From Mytilinidion resinicola (lineage: Eukaryota > Ascomycota > Dothideomycetes > Mytilinidiales > Mytilinidiaceae): a DNA stretch of 64,000 nucleotides. The notes beneath the pieces were generated by a model. The model ran no database searches. It was not told the origin of the DNA and worked only from the letters and a program-made list of their open reading frames with translations. Below, in pieces: positions 1-10,241 of this stretch; the stretch's first letter is position 1; every line of letters starts with the position of its first letter. The position numbers were made by a program, and so were the translations under genes. The stretch lies in NCBI RefSeq assembly GCF_010093595.1, contig NW_022985447.1, positions 1,405,523 through 1,469,522 of the forward strand. Direction: 5' to 3'.

Positions 1-474
1 CGGCGAGGCAATGGAGATGATCGAATATACGTCCAAGACTCAGGAGTTTTTACTACTTTAACTACAGAATACGTCATACCTTTATCCCTATCAAAGCAAA
101 CCCGGACGATACACTGAGGTCTTTCTAGCAACTTCCAGAGCTTGTTCGGAGCTTGCTGTTATGCTGCTTTGTCACAGCGACGCAGAATACAAAGACATCT
201 CCTTTATAATATTGCAAAGCGATGGCGTGTCGTTGCAAAACAATCTCATCCGCAAACCCCATCAACAATGGGCGCTCATATACTTATGCATTCCGCGGTA
301 GGAATCAGGTCCGCTCCTGCCCTCATAACGCTTTGCAGCTTCCTGTGAGATGAGCCTTAAGATTTACCCCGTCTTTTCTCAAGCCTCGCAGCCTCACACT
401 TTTACAGTAACACACACGAATTGGTATTGTTCTGGGGCGGTCATTTTAGTATCAACGAGTTTCAAGAGCACCAA
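1..474. other. Intergenic sequence at the window edge
   Basis: No supported gene is visible here. The stretch ends at the first member of the F-box-like array and probably includes its promoter. The only ORF is short and has no recognisable domain. Confidence 0.5.
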
Positions 475-1419
475 ATGATTTACAGCGTCATGAGAGCTCT
501 GCGGAAGGAGCGCCTTGATCAAATACATCTCCGGCGACGATCGCCTCGACTACGTGCAACCACTTCCACCAAGGCTTCCCGCCAGGCCCGCTACCCTCTC
601 CGATCCCAGGAGCATCTCGAGCAGGCCTTAGACGCATTCAGATCCCAGCAGCTCGCCATCAACCCAAAAGAAGCAGAAACCGAGACACATGAAGGCTCGC
701 TTGCCTCAGACATAGAAACAGACTCAATAGTCGCGGCCCCCAAGCCCTTCCCCTTCTTCGCCCTCCCCGCCGAACTCCGCAATCAAATCTACACCCACCT
801 CGCCGCCACCGAAAACACCGTCACCGTCGCCATGTGCCGCTCCCGCATCTCCGCCGACTGGCACGCCGGCTACAAGCCCCTCCTCCCCAAGCCCCCAGCC
901 CTGCTACAGGTCTGCGAGCAAGCCCGCACGGAGTACTTCCCTATCTGGGTCTCCCAGACTGAATTCACGCTCGGCCTCGCGTCCGACGACAGTATTGAGG
1001 TTGTGAGGATGTGGCTGGAGTGGATTCGCCCGTTCGCGGGTTGCCTCAATCAGATGAGCTTCATCCTACGCGGGGAGGCGTGGACGGATAGGCGGAGCGA
1101 TCTGCCTAAGCAAGCAGGGGTGGAGATAATGTATGAGAGGTAGGCGGAGTATTGGTTTAATTTTAAGGAAGGGGTAGCGGATGAGGATTTGATCTTTATG
1201 GATGGGGAGAAGTTGGTGTATTCGGCGCCGGAGGATAAGTCGAAGACTGTCAGCACAGAACGCGAGGCATTTAAGACTGCCGTCGAGGGTCTGCGGAAGA
1301 AACGTCAAGCGAGCACCCTTGTCGTGGGGGATATCAAGAAACTCGTGAATGCGCTGGTGAGCGATCATGGGAATTTGGTGGAGAAGCGCGTTCTGAGGAG
1401 GCGGTTTGGGCCGTGGTAG
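475..1419 (+). pseudogene. F-box/2EXR-like paralog 1, one in-frame TAG
   Basis: This is the first member of a tandem family of about 315-385 codon proteins. A basic, Ser-rich N-terminus is followed by an F-box-like segment with core LPAELRNQIY (around 775), then the family blocks LLQVCEQARTEYFPIW, TEFTLGLAS and LNQMSFILR. The frame is open from ATG 475 to 1140, meets TAG at 1141-1143, then continues in the same frame through AEYWFNFKEG to the family terminus FGPW and the stop at 1417-1419. Paralog 2 has Trp (TGG) at the position of the TAG, so a single G-to-A change, equal to RIP-type CpA-to-TpA on the other strand, explains it. ATG 490 is an alternative start. The family's molecular role is unknown; F-box-like proteins often bring substrates to SCF ubiquitin ligases, but that is only an inference here. 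Confidence 0.75.
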
Positions 1420-1678
1420 GCGCACTGTCGAAGCGACTGGAGATATGAGTGTGGGAAGCCTGGAACTCGCGGAGTTCTTAGGCGCCTTGGTGTCGAGAAG
1501 GTCCACGGAATGGCTTTTCAACTTCATCGGCTCGCTTCTACCCTGCCTTAGCTTTGAAGCTGACGCTGCATTGGTGTTAGGGTACCTATATTCTATTCAT
1601 TGTTTTTTTATACTTACCGTTACTCTTTTATACCTTTCGTTTTCTAAGGGCATTGCATACCACGGGCCGGATGGACTC

Positions 1679-2182
1679 ATGAAAAGCTCGCTGGCGTTTT
1701 CATTCGAAAAGCAACAAGCCCGGCTGTCCAAGCGAGCGAACCCCTATATGGCCTGATTCGAGAAGAAGCCTGTTCAGCAACTCAATTTCGATCCAGAGGA
1801 CTCAGAGTCCGAGGATATGTTTGTGGACGGCGACAAATCAGTAGTTTCAAGCTGGGAGGATGATGACGCAGAGAATATGGTTGTGGATTGCATCGACGTT
1901 GATGGTGAAGGCGAGGCGGACAAGACGTTGGAGAAGACCCAACCCGCTGAAACTGACCCCTACAGCCTCTAGGTATACTACGGACTTCCACGAGCGCTGC
2001 ACGGCATGGCTCACGACTTCGCGGCTGAAGACGGTGCAGAGGAAACAGTGACTGTGGGTCCCCTCAAAAGTACAGCCCGAGTCGCAATGCAGCGGAATCG
2101 CTACGACAAGGCCCCTGACGCAGGCTACAAGGGCCTTCCCAGAGTTCTAGCCTTCATGCAAACTACCTACCTAAAGACTTGA
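1679..2182 (+). pseudogene. F-box/2EXR-like paralog, truncated fragment
   Basis: A degraded copy lies between paralogs 1 and 2. From ATG 1679 one frame reads through an acidic N-terminal region and the block EETVTVGPLK, which is identical to paralog 2, then RVAMQRNRY and a decayed ALLQ-like segment before ending at TGA 2180. Internal stops are TGA 1754-1756 and TAG 1970-1972. The C-terminal half with the FGPW tail is absent. It is closest to paralog 2 and is probably an old tandem duplicate that lost its 3' part. Confidence 0.65.
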
Positions 2183-2719
2183 TGTCTATCATCGGTTTCT
2201 TGTGGCCGAGATCGAGCCAGCACTTAACCCTATTGGTAGAGACGGCCATCGCATGCTCCTCTAGACTTGCGCTTTTCAGCAGCTTGTGGCTTGGATCCAC
2301 GTTCGACGTTCTTTTCAGAAACGCTTCTCTATACATCAACATTTATCACATATACGTTCGCCGAATATGGCGGACTCGTGGAAAGGTTGAAGCACAATGT
2401 AGCTCCGGCAAGCAGTGAATGGTAGGAAACTTGACATTGTGGTTTTACACATTCACCTGAATGCCTTCGATGTTTTCACACGATGGTACTCTCATCATGA
2501 CCAAGAGAGAGTGAAAGCATCATTGTGAGGATGCCGACTCCTGTATTTAATTCCGTCCTTGAGCAGGCTCTTCTCGTCATCAGAAATTCCCTTCCGCAGA
2601 ACCCCCCTTTTACCAGCACCCACCAAAACCACTTTGGGAGCAGGCACTTCAACTTCAACCTTCTTTCCCTCGCACCCTAAACGTCTATTTCATATCCGAG
2701 CAGGACTACCTTCATCAAT
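2183..2719. promoter_or_regulatory. Upstream region of F-box-like paralog 2
   Basis: This 537-bp stretch has no supported gene. At 2541 it contains CTGTATTTAA, the same TATA-like core that precedes paralogs 3 and 4, which supports it as the promoter of paralog 2. Confidence 0.4.
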
Positions 2720-3874
2720 ATGCCAAAAGCAGTTGCCTCGTCAGCCCGATCGTCTCAGCGTTCGGAGCCATACTCGTTACGATCTCGGAAGACGCGTGCT
2801 GAACAAGCCAGCATGTATCTAGAGGAATCTGATTCCTAAAAATCCGTTAAAGGTTGGTTCATTAACGGTGAATTTGTTGAAGCTACGGAACCTGAGGATT
2901 CTAGCTGGGAAGACGAATCCGACGAAGACCACATGATGGAGGACACTGAAGTTGCGAGCGTCAAGTCTGGGACCCAACCTACCGAACTGGACCAGGAAGC
3001 TTCAGACGATGAAGATAACCTCATCGACAATTCGGGAGTGGAGGAACCAAGCCGGGAGGACGAATCCGGCGGCGAGCAAAACCTCCAGAATACCACGACT
3101 GCTGATGCCGAGCTGCAGAAGCAACTCGACAACTTCCTCGCCGATGATCCCGACGATGAAGATATGTACGTCGATGCGAAGCTAGAGGGCTTCTTTAGTC
3201 TGCCAGGCGAACTTCGCAATATGATACACGACCTCGTAGCTGAAGATGAAGCCGAGGAAACCGTTACGGTAGGCCCTCTGAAGAACACCGTTCGGGTTGG
3301 CATGCAGCGAGAGCAGTACGACGACGCTCACCACGCCGGCTATTACCAAGGACCCCCTCACATCCCCGCCTTGATACAGACGTCACGCCGACTACGAGCT
3401 GAGTATTCCCCCGTTTGGGCGAAGAATACCGAGTTCATGCTCGGCCTCGCGTTTGAAGAAAGCCTTGAGATCGTTCGCGCGTAGCTCGAATCCATAGGAC
3501 AACTCATTCAGGATATCACGAAGCTGACCTTCATTGTTCGGAATCGTAGGTGGGAAGGCGATCAATCTGACCTGGAGGAGCATACAATGGCAGTTCGTAC
3601 GGGCTGGGCTGAGTATGAGTTTGACCTAGACCCGAAGACGCCAGTTGCGGACGGCAACCTGGTCCAGGTGGTAGGAGAGAAAATCTTCTACCACGAAGAG
3701 AAGTCAGACCTTGTGGATGGCCACGTCACTGCGTTCCAGCAGATAGCCAAGGGTTTGCGCACCATGAAGGCGCAAGACTTGGAGGACATGATCCAGAAGC
3801 TCTTGGAGCTGCATGGAAATTATGTCATTCCGAAGAACAAGACCATTCTCCGTCGCCATTTCGGACCGTGGTAG
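2720..3874 (+). pseudogene. F-box/2EXR-like paralog 2, two in-frame stops
   Basis: The start is ATG 2720, beginning Met-Pro-Lys as in paralogs 3 and 4. One frame runs to the FGPW terminus at 3872, broken by TAA 2837-2839 and TAG 3481-3483. The region around 2930-3180 is highly acidic. The F-box-like core FFSLPGELRNMIHDLV is near 3190 and is followed by EETVTVGPLK, then ALIQTSRRLRAEYSP. The TAG replaces the Trp of the conserved block that reads VVDRWLDFI in paralog 4. The TAA is consistent with CAA to TAA. Both therefore fit RIP-type CpA-to-TpA changes. No frameshift is needed to join the three open segments, so the copy was probably intact until recently. Confidence 0.78.
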
Positions 3875-3976
3875 GCTGGCGCGGAGGTCGCCGATCTAGA
3901 CTCACGGATGCTGAGTAGGGCTGATTGAAGGTGGCATTTCCGGATAAATTTGAGGCTTTTGGATAGAATCAAAGGC

Positions 3977-4095
3977 TTTAGATGGAGTTAACGATTTCAG
4001 ATGGCGTTAATGAATTTAGATAGCGTTGATTTTAGATGACGTTGGTTTGAGACGGCGCTAATGCTTACGAATGGCGTTCAGGTTTTGGATAATGT
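3977..4095 (+). repeat. Degenerate 16-19 bp tandem repeat
   Basis: About seven diverged units with the consensus TTTAGATGGCGTTAATGA follow one another directly downstream of paralog 2. Weakly similar GGCGTTTGG-type units occur downstream of paralog 3 (about 11480-11580). It looks like an old minisatellite in the 3' flank of the F-box-like array. Confidence 0.5.
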
Positions 4096-4256
4096 AGAAG
4101 GCTGTAGAGGTAGCCGAAGCCTCTAATACAAATCTATTTGGTACGATTAAAGGCTGCAACATTTGCAACAATGTGTTTGTTTCTGAATGCCCTCTCATGG
4201 TTCTATGATGGACTTTTAGTATGTACACTAGTCTCATGTCACGATTGATAGCAAGC

Positions 4257-4280
4257 TACTCTACCTATAAAGGTAGAGTA
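4257..4280. repeat. Short hairpin at the outer end of the left inverted arm
   Basis: The segment TACTCTACCT, a four-base ATAA loop, then AGGTAGAGTA forms a perfect 10-bp stem. It sits exactly where similarity between the two inverted arms stops, so it may mark the element's edge. No equivalent hairpin was seen at the right outer edge. Confidence 0.4.
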
Positions 4281-4706
4281 ACGTCTATCTCTGCGTGCCG
4301 AGAAACCCACCGTGCCGAGAAATATAAGGGGTACTTTGACTTTAAGCAACTCACACTCTATACACACATCGGTATGTGCAATAGTTCTATATAATTCGTG
4401 TATTATGGCTATTCCTGAACAGCCCAGGACACTTATCACCTAAAAATTACGTTCGTATCCTCGCCTTCAAGCCTAATTTGTAGAGAGCCTTCTTTTATAG
4501 CAAATAGACTTCTCTCCCCACAGAACCACTACAAAGCTCTTACCGCTCTAAATATTGATAGCAGGGTCTTATCCGAGCATTAGAACCTCGCTATAATGTT
4601 GGGAAGTCATCATCAGCCTGGTGTCTGCTGTGGCGCGCAAATTTCATGCAAGGTCGCCACGCAGGTTGGTACTTCGAATAGAAGCGATCACCAATCCGGG
4701 CTAACT
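4280..4706 (-). repeat. Left inverted arm flanking the NLR gene
   Basis: The reverse complement of this segment aligns along its length with 8857-9281. Landmarks are AATCCGGGCTAA against TTAGCCGGGATT at the inner ends, GAACGTAATTTTTAGGTG near the middle and TTCTCG near the outer ends. By eye about three bases in four agree, with many transitions. The arms are in opposite orientation and enclose the NLR gene. Either they are long terminal inverted repeats of one element, or two copies of the same repeat that landed head to head. Confidence 0.7.
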
Positions 4707-5012
4707 AACTAACTATATCTGCACTAGTTCAGTGGTGAAGCCAAGCACTGCTGCCTAGCAGCCTTTCAGCCTGTGCGGCTGAATCAATCGCAACCACTTC
4801 AACCTTAACTCAGGTTTGGTCCTTTTTCGTGACAAGACCACTTCTTCTATACACTGAAGTTGACCATTTTCCATCGTTAAAGGTGATAAAAGGCCCTCTT
4901 AGAGAACGTCTTCACGATTTGTCCTCCGCGCGCTCTCTGTGTCGTGTGTAACTCAATACCCTTCGGCATCCTTGAAAGCTGAAACAGTGCACAACGGTAC
5001 GACGTCATAGAC
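4707..5012 (+). promoter_or_regulatory. Upstream region of the PNP_UDP-NACHT-ankyrin gene
   Basis: This is about 300 bp between the inner end of the left arm and the NLR start codon. No clear TATA box or known operator was recognised. Confidence 0.35.
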
Positions 5013-7890
5013 ATGTCTAAGAAAAGGGTTGCCGGCGAATACGGAGTGCTCGCCTATTCAGAATCGAAGAAATCAAAGATCGGGGTTTCGAAGAGTGTCC
5101 TGAAGGAAAGTTCTCAGCAGAATTTACAAAATGAGTCATATACGGTAGGCTGGATTTGCGCCATTACTACCGAATATGTCGCAGCTCAAGCTTTCCTCGA
5201 CGAAAAGCACGACCGACCGGAATATGTGCACTCTCATGACAACAACGACTACACACTGGGTAGAATTGGGAAACATAACGTCGCTATCGCCGTCCTCCCT
5301 GATGGTGGTTACGGTATTTCCTCTGCAGCAGGTGTCACAAGGGACATGCTCCACAGCTTTCCAAATATCAGAATCGGGCTGATGGTTGGCATTGGTGGCG
5401 GTGCACCAACTCCCAAGCACGATATCCGTCTGGGTGATATCGTGGTCAGCGCCCCTCGTGATGGGAACGGTGGTGTTTTTCAATACGACTTCGGCAAAAC
5501 GATCCAAGATCAGAGCTTCCAACCAACGGGTTTCTTAAACCAGCCACCAATGGTCCTACGGACGGCCGTGAATGGACTCAAGGCACAATATGAGAGCGAC
5601 GGTCATCAGCTTGATGAGACTATCAACTGTATTCTGGAAGAGAAACCAAGACTGCAGAAGAAATATAAGCGACCCAGTCTAGAAAGCGATCGACTTTATC
5701 AGTCTACAGTCAAACATCCTTCGAACAATGAGAAAATCTGCGCCGTGGTCTGTGGAGATGATCTGTCGAAATTGAGGCGGCGAGACGACCGAGCCGAAGA
5801 CGAGGATAATACAGCGATCCACTACGGTCTGATTGCCTCGGCGAACCAATTAATGAAGGACGCTTTACTTCGGGACAAGCTAGCGGAGGATAACGGCGTC
5901 CTATGCTTTGAGATGGAAGCGGCAGGATTGATGAACCAGTTTCCTTGCCTAGTTATTCGAGGCATTTGCGACTATTCTGACACCCATAAGAACAAGGAGT
6001 GGCAAGGGTACGCAGCAATGGCAGCAGCTGCATACGCAAAAGATATTCTCTGCCGAATTCCTCCAAACAAGATCGAGGCTGAGAAGAAGATTTCCGATCT
6101 TCTTTTGTCTGGTTAGTTAGCTCTGCTAAGTGTAATGATTATTTCGTTAACGTTAAATAAGGGAAAGAGGATGTAAATGAAATACGTTGCGATGTTAAAG
6201 ACGCAAGGTCTACTGTACAAGACATGTCATTTAAGCAGAGGCGAGGAAATATTGAACGGTGGCTATCGCCATCAGATCCATCCACAAACTACAACAAAGC
6301 CTTACAACAACGCCAGGAAGGTACAGGACTCTGGTTCCTACAAACTCATGCGTACGTCCAATGGAAGACGCAGCGGAGCTCCACCGTGTGGCTTTACGGC
6401 ATACCCGGATGCGGCAAGACAATCCTCAGTTCCACTATTATTGAGGATTTGGAGAAGACCCTTCCCCTTCCAACTCTCCTCTACTTCTATTTCGACTTTA
6501 GCGATGTCGATAAGCAGACACTCGACAGCATGATCCGATCCCTTATTAGCCAGCTCTACTGCAGGTGTGAGAACACATGGAAGCAATTGGATTCGCTCTT
6601 TGCCTCTTGTGAAGATGGACGTCGTCAACCAAGACGCGAGTCACTCTGTCAGGTTCTCTTGCAAATGATAGAGCCCTTGGAGGACGTATATGTTGTGTTA
6701 GATGCTCTTGACGAGTGTTGTACGCGGGCAGGGTCACACAACAAAGGATTGCTCTCATGGATAAGAGATCTGCTAGGCTCAGGGCAAAGGAATGTCCACC
6801 TTCTCGTAACAAGTCGGCCGGAGCAGGACATTCAATCGAAGTTGAGCGACCTAGTTCACAAGGAAAATACGATTCCTATCCAAAGCGATCTTATCAGCGG
6901 TGACATCCATGCATACATTTGCACTAGGGTCAGACAGGGTGATGGTTTAAGGAGATGGCGAGAACAACCGGAAGTTCAGGACGAGATTGAGGCTGCACTT
7001 ATGCGGAAGGCCAACGAGATGTGAGTAGAGCTTCTGCTTGTTACCTAGAGTAGCACACTAAAGTCGAGCAGGTTCCGATGGGCTGCATGCCAGATTGATG
7101 CCCTAGAAAATTGTTTAGACTATCGAACTCTCAAAAGTGCGCTTGCTTCCCTTCCAAAGACGTTGGATGAAACCTACAGCAGGATCTTACACGCCATTCC
7201 TCCCGAGCACAAGCAATACGCTACGACCATTCTCCAGCTTATAACGTTCTCAGAGCGGCCATTAAGGATCGAGGAGGCTGTTGATGCAATAGCCGTAGAC
7301 ACGAATGGGGATCCATACTTTTGTCCGAAGTACAGGATGCCTGACCCTCAAGAAATATCGCGTTATTGCTCGAGCTTGGTGGCTGTAGTTTCAATTGCGG
7401 AACGTTCGAACGGTGAAGGTAATAATCGTGCGGAGCTTCAGTTGGCACATTTCTCGGTCAAAGAATATCTGATGTCGAATCGGCTGGATAGCGATATCGC
7501 GCCGGATTTCCAAGAGTCTATTGCTAGAGCAGCAGTTGCGAGAGTTTGTCTAGCATATCTACTACACTTCGGTCAGGAAGTTTTACCAAGGATATCATGC
7601 AGCGCTTTCCCTTCGCGCACTATTCAGCAAGATACTGGATGACTAATGCGGTAGGGGCTAAGGGTACGGACAACAGAGTGCTGGAATTCATTGAGCAATT
7701 ATTCTGTTGTCGGGAAAGCTCCTATAAGGTCTGCTACAGTCTTTACCGACCAGATCAACCATGGCTTGATAGACCGGACAAGAGTGGAGAGCAAGCCTCG
7801 GCGTTGTATTACGCCGCGTTTGGGGGCTTACTACATACGGTAAATTGCCTCTTAAATCGAGGCGCCGACGTCGACGCGCAGGGTGGAGTA

Positions 7891-8418
7891 TACGGCAACG
7901 CACTCCAGGCGGCTTCACACGGAGGCCACGAGCAGATTGTGAAGCTGCTAGTTGAGAAGGGCGCCCACGTNNNNNNNNNNNNNNNNNNNNNNNNNTACGG
8001 CAACGCACTCCAGGCGGCTTCACACGGAGGCCACGAGCAGATTGTGAAGCTGCTAGTTGAGAAGGGCGCCCACGTCAACGCACAAGGTGGAGAGTACGGC
8101 AACGCACTCCAGGCGGCTTCATACAGAGGCCACGAGCAGATTGTGAAGCTGCTAGTTGAGAAGGGCGCCCACATCAACGCACAAGGTGGAGTGTACGGTA
8201 ACGCACTCCAGGCGGCTTCATACGGAGGCCACGAGCAGATTGTGAAGCTGCTAGTTGAGAAGGGCGCCCACGTTAACGCACAATGTGGAAAGTACGGTAA
8301 CGCACTCCAGGCGGCTTCAGACGGAGGCCACGAGCAGATTGTGAAGCTGCTAATTGAGAAGGGCGCCCACGTCAACGCACAAGGGGGAGGGTACGGCAAC
8401 GCACTCCAGGCGGCTTCA
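7891..8418 (+). repeat. 99-bp ankyrin repeat array
   Basis: Units start at 7891, 7996, 8095, 8194, 8293 and 8392, exactly 99 bp apart except across the gap. They are nearly identical at DNA level. The differences fall mainly at a few codons: after QAAS (His, Tyr, Tyr, Asp), the next residue (Gly or Arg), and the last residue of the unit (Val, Glu, Val, Lys, Gly). Such homogenised repeats with a few variable sites are typical of fungal NLR sensor domains. Confidence 0.85.
7971..7995. other. Assembly gap of 25 N inside the repeat array
   Basis: The flanking repeats are 99-bp periodic, and 19 bases (plus any multiple of 99) would be expected here rather than 25. The N run is therefore a placeholder, and the true number of ankyrin units is unknown. 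Confidence 0.95.
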
Positions 8419-8448
8419 TGCCTGAAGCGAGCGTTTGTGAGGAGTTAG

Positions 8449-8856
8449 CTTATTATTCTTTTTTTCTTTTTATCTCTATTCTATAGAGGGGGCCGGGGAT
8501 CTAGGTGAATATATATAGCCTCCCAATTTGCCACAGTAAAGCTTCGAGCACCTTCTAATCAGCTGACTTATAGAACCACGTGTTAAAGTTTTGCCACTTA
8601 AACCCTAGCAGAAGTAGACAAACGCATCGGTTAACCTAGCAGTGAGGACGGCCGACCCGCTCCGGCCACACCCTTGTGAGGTGGCAAATTCTGCAGGTGC
8701 TTTCAGAGAGTTGAGTTGCTTGACCGGAGGCATGGCCAAGGCTGAGTCGGATCGCAAAGTGCCAAGGCCGGCCCGCTTGCCAAGACTGTACACAGCCACA
8801 GGTCTAACAACCACTTTAAGTAAATTACGCAGTGATGATTATATAGGCTGTTTGCA
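8449..8856. other. 3' flank of the NLR gene
   Basis: A pyrimidine-rich tract follows the stop codon; no gene or repeat was recognised up to the start of the right inverted arm. Confidence 0.4.
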
Positions 8857-9281
8857 TTAGCCGGGATTGGTGATCGCTTTGGTTTAAGGTACTAATCGGA
8901 GTGGCAACTTTGCGTGAATTTGCGTGCGATAGCAGCCACAAGGCTGATAACAACTTCCCAGTATGAGAGTGAGGCTCTAAAGCTTGGATAAGGCCCTCTC
9001 ATGAGCATTAGGAGTGATAAAAGCTTGATAGTAGTCCTATGATAAAGGAATTCTATTGCGCCATGAAAGGCGGCTCTCCGCAAATTGGGCGTAAAGGCGA
9101 CAATGCGAACGTAATTTTTAGGTGGGAGGGTTCTGAGTATTCAGGAGTAGCCACAGCAGACAACTTATACAGAACTGTGGGAAAGATTAGTGTGTGTGTA
9201 GAGTTTGAGTTGCTTGAAGTCAATGTACCTATTGATTTTCTCGCCACGTAGGGCTTCTCGCTACGCAAGGACGCACGTTGA
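8857..9281 (+). repeat. Right inverted arm flanking the NLR gene
   Basis: This is the partner of 4280-4706 in opposite orientation. Its + strand contains a short open frame with the blocks LYRTVGKISVCVEFELLEV and VPIDFLAT. The minus strand of the left arm encodes the similar LYRTIAHTDVCIECELLKV and VPLIFLGT. Similarity at both DNA and translated level suggests the repeat once had coding content, but the protein was not recognised. Confidence 0.7.
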
Positions 9282-9439
9282 TGAGCTGACAGGAATAATC
9301 GAATTATGAGTTCCTCTTCTCGCATTCTGTATTAAACATAATTTGTTATACATATTCCAATTTCCAACGAAACTATTGGCGTATATACAATGAAATCATG
9401 CCGAAGAGACGTACCTAGGGTTAAGCGTTCGTTCAGTCA

Positions 9440-9740
9440 CGGGAGATGTCTACAGCGGCTACAGTACCTCGTCGTAGATATCCGTACACTTTCCTGCCAC
9501 TGTCTGCGGGGCTTCAATGTATTAATAGAAAGCGGAGGCAGCGGGTACACTTTCAATTTGCGTAGACCTTGTTAACGCTGTCTAAGGTAGCCTCGCGAGT
9601 TTGCTACTTGTCCAAAACGCCAAACATCTCTCTCATTCGGAATGCTGGAAATACTGTGAAGCTTCTGATGCAGTGGTAAATGAGTGTACGGATTTCTATG
9701 ACGAGGCACTGTAGAAATTCGTGAGGGGGCAGTAGTAGCT
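9440..9740. repeat. Local inverted repeat of about 90 bp
   Basis: The + strand at about 9450-9540 and the minus strand at about 9635-9730 share a diverged sequence around TCCGTACACT and CAGTGCCTCGTC/CAGTACCTCGTC. Short translated blocks RLQYLVVDIRTL (+) and FLQCLVIEIRTL (-) also match. It could form a large imperfect hairpin or be two inverted remnants of one repeat. No gene is supported in 9282-10086. Confidence 0.5.
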
Positions 9741-10086
9741 CCAGGTCCACGATTGAGGCTGTAAGTCTAATGTTTCTAACCCTAACACTCCCAAAATAGG
9801 CTACCGTCTCGAGGCCGACCATCGATATCCGACGGAGCCGGCTTCAAGGTAACAAGGAACAGGTGAAGGCTTGGAAAGTCCGGAATCGGGCTTCCAGCGA
9901 AGAGAACAGTGAATGGGAGATTCGACCTACAGAACATTGTTACCTTACATTCACATGCAGTTAGGAGCTGAATAGGGACAGCTAGTGAATGCCCCATATG
10001 GACATTCACCCAAACGCCTTCCTGCGCTTCCCGGGGCTATTTACGACGCGGAGTGAAACTGTAACTATACCTCTGGGGCATCAACG

Positions 10087-10115
10087 CCTGTATTTATATC
10101 AACATCAACACTTCG
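10087..10115 (+). promoter_or_regulatory. TATA-like core shared with paralog 4
   Basis: CCTGTATTTATATCAACATC, followed by AACACTTC, lies about 130-155 bp upstream of ATG 10242. The same block with one difference occurs at 11801-11828 upstream of paralog 4. Conservation while the flanks differ suggests a core promoter and transcription start region. Confidence 0.6.
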
Positions 10116-10241
10116 TCTTTTTCCCTCATTCAGCTCACAACCCACAACCCATACATCACACATCACACACCCTGTCTGGTGTCCACATCCACCTCGCTGC
10201 TCACACAAACTACTTCCACACAACAAGGCAAGCTATTCGAT

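Larger units (their letters stand above)
5013..8448 (+). pseudogene. NLR-like protein: PNP_UDP, NACHT and ankyrin repeats (one frameshift, one assembly gap)
   Basis: Exons by hand are 5013-6111, 6162-7020 and 7072-8448; introns 6112-6161 and 7021-7071 are canonical. Residues about 45-355 resemble a nucleoside-phosphorylase-type (PNP_UDP) sensor: [42 protein letters not shown] and [14 protein letters not shown] NTPase follows, with P-loop GIPGCGKT near residue 445, Walker B VYVVLDALDE near 542 and TSRPEQDI. The C-terminus is near-identical 33-residue ankyrin repeats. This is the architecture of fungal STAND/NLR proteins implicated in non-self recognition. A 1-nt deletion around 7581-7590 shifts the frame between VCLAYLLHFGQ and IMQRFPFAHYSARYW. 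25 Ns interrupt the repeats, and the last repeat stops after YGNALQAAS plus nine unrelated residues. The gene is either recently inactivated or carries assembly errors. Confidence 0.82.

Noticed and set aside
142..348. A 68-codon ORF near the left edge
   Set aside because: No domain, no paralog and unremarkable composition; probably chance.
7809..8399. A 196-codon minus-strand ORF across the ankyrin array
   Set aside because: It is the antisense of the 99-bp repeats; the periodic sequence keeps the opposite frame open. No domain.
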